Part shown: piece after piece, positions 63,201-64,000 of the stretch
How positions within the stretch are numbered: the stretch's first letter is position 1
Layout: each line of letters starts with the position of its first letter
Origin: Sindora glabra
Taxonomy: Eukaryota > Streptophyta > Magnoliopsida > Fabales > Fabaceae
Assembly: GCA_020226215.1 (NCBI GenBank)
Contig: CM035234.1
Location: 13,730,713-13,794,712, forward strand
Direction of reading: 5' to 3'
DNA length: 64,000 bases
Notes under the pieces: generated by a model
What the model saw: the letters and a program-made list of their open reading frames with translations, nothing else
The model's database searches: none
Told to the model about the DNA's origin: nothing
Made by a program: the position numbers and the translations under genes

Positions 63201-64000
63201 ACTTAAGTCTCCACATGATTTTCCTCCTGGAGCAGTTCTTGACTGTGCTTGATATTTATGGTTGCCTTGGGCAGTCAAAAGCGATGATTCTCCACATTGA
63301 ATAGATGCCATTTCACTGCCAGATTTTTTTAGCCTTTCCACAGCATGATGGGATCGGACACGAAGACTGCGCTTGCCTTTAATTCTGGGTTGCAAAACTT
63401 GTTCATCTTCACCTTCATCATGGTCATTAGCCCAATTTCCAGACTTCTGGTGATCCATGAGAGAATCACCAGACACTGCAATTTCCCATTCCTCTAAGTC
63501 ATCTGCCTGGCAAAATTACCAGAACAGATAAATCAGAACAGGATGGAACAAGCCAACCACTCATAACAGAAAGAATCAAAAAGTAACAAGTAATAATGCA
63601 TACCATCCTTTTTGACAGGGAACCTGGCCTGGCATCTAATGCAGAAATTGAACCAAATTTCTGACAGGAAACAGGAGAAACGACCTGGGTCATTTTCTGA
63701 CTGCCTGATGAAGATCCAGAGGAACCCACTTCATCAACAACATGATTATTTCTACCACTTTCCAAAGACTGAGGAAATTCATACCCTTGACACAGTGGAC
63801 CATCTTCTTCCAATTGATCTTTAGAACTAGGTTGATTTCCATCAGCCCCACTGGAACCATCATCTTCAAAATCTCCCATTTTCCCTTCTTCCTCATGTGC
63901 AGAATATTCATTTCTCTCTTCAGAACTGGCTTCAAAGTATTTGACATCCTCATCATCAAGCTCTTTATAACAAGGGCGCTTTTTCCTGTTGGGATGTCCC
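60256..64000 (-). CDS. BRM: BRAHMA (BRM) SWI/SNF ATPase, C-terminal part with bromodomain, 4 exons, partial at right edge
   Basis: BRM is the Snf2-family ATPase of plant SWI/SNF chromatin-remodelling complexes, in the nucleus. The window holds only its 3' end, about 610 codons; the helicase core lies beyond 64000. Exons, in order of translation: 63604 to beyond 64000, 62970-63506, 61850-62101, 60256-60903; all three introns are gt-ag and phase 0. Exon 1: NRKKRPCYKELDDED, an acidic tract, SALDARPGSLSKRM. Exon 2: VSGDSLMDHQ, DEGEDEQVLQPRIKGKRSLR. Exon 3: CKKVISKLQRRLDKEGHQF then VPLLTDLWKRIENSGYTGG and ELVGDVQFMLKGAMHFYRF, the bromodomain. Exon 4: EARKVHDLFFDILKIAFPD then a long basic tail ending GWANPVKRLRTDYGKRRPS. 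The order matches plant BRM, whose C-terminal bromodomain binds chromatin. Several usually constant positions differ (see findings), so a diverged paralog is possible. A start codon cannot be given. Confidence 0.92.
60904..61849 (-). other. BRM intron (last), 946 bp
   Basis: Minus-strand donor gtgagt after codon GAG and acceptor tccatag before GTG AAA TCT. A/T-rich; nothing else recognised inside. Confidence 0.88.
62102..62969 (-). other. BRM intron (middle), 868 bp
   Basis: Minus-strand donor gtatgt after AGG and acceptor aaccgcag before TGC AAG AAA. No embedded repeat recognised. Confidence 0.88.
63507..63603 (-). other. BRM intron, 97 bp
   Basis: Minus-strand donor gtatgc after ATG and acceptor ttttgccag before GCA GAT GAC. 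Short, typical plant size. Confidence 0.9.

Overview
The window is nuclear DNA from a flowering plant, most likely a eudicot. It is very AT-rich. It holds two spliced genes that resemble known plant chromatin regulators, and between them lie tens of kilobases of decayed retrotransposons, small foldback elements and simple repeats. I cannot name the species from sequence alone. No tRNA, rRNA, CRISPR or prokaryote-like operon was seen.

Layout. 1-4150 is AT-rich DNA without a recognisable gene. 4151-24165 is one old Ty3/gypsy element of the Tat lineage (about 16 kb of its own sequence), with both LTRs, a tRNA-Arg-like primer site, and decayed gag, protease, RT, RNase H, a second archaeal-type RNase H, and integrase. 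Its 3' untranslated part carries a 64-bp minisatellite. A younger 5'-truncated L1-type LINE (19847-23479, minus strand) sits inside its 3' LTR with a 10-bp target duplication. 24171-27180 is intergenic and holds a candidate foldback element.

27673-33346 (+) is an intact two-exon gene for an ARID/ELM2/SANT-like nuclear protein (676 aa). Its 3.6-kb intron is swollen by a LINE relic and two candidate inverted-repeat elements. 33347-36420 holds its 3' flank, a GAT-rich degenerate repeat with a Stowaway-like MITE, and a short LINE tail. 36420-50170 is AT-rich and non-coding, with several short tandem duplications (two copies of about 235 bp, a 28-bp minisatellite, an 83-90 bp minisatellite). 50175-56050 is a nest of gypsy fragments: an LTR-like start, a direct-repeat pair, and an Athila-like relic with a decayed primer site and gag. 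56981-59602 looks like a solo LTR of a Tekay/Del-type chromovirus that landed in an AAT microsatellite.

60256 to the right edge (-) is the 3' end of a BRAHMA (BRM) SWI/SNF ATPase gene: four exons covering the acidic/basic C-terminal tail and the bromodomain. The helicase part lies beyond the window. The BRM tail is open and correctly spliced but looks diverged from the usual plant sequence. The two genes have no visible shared regulation; having two chromatin factors within 27 kb may be chance.

I found no convincing undescribed biological system. The most informative observations concern how retroelements generate minisatellites, nest in each other, and inflate an intron.
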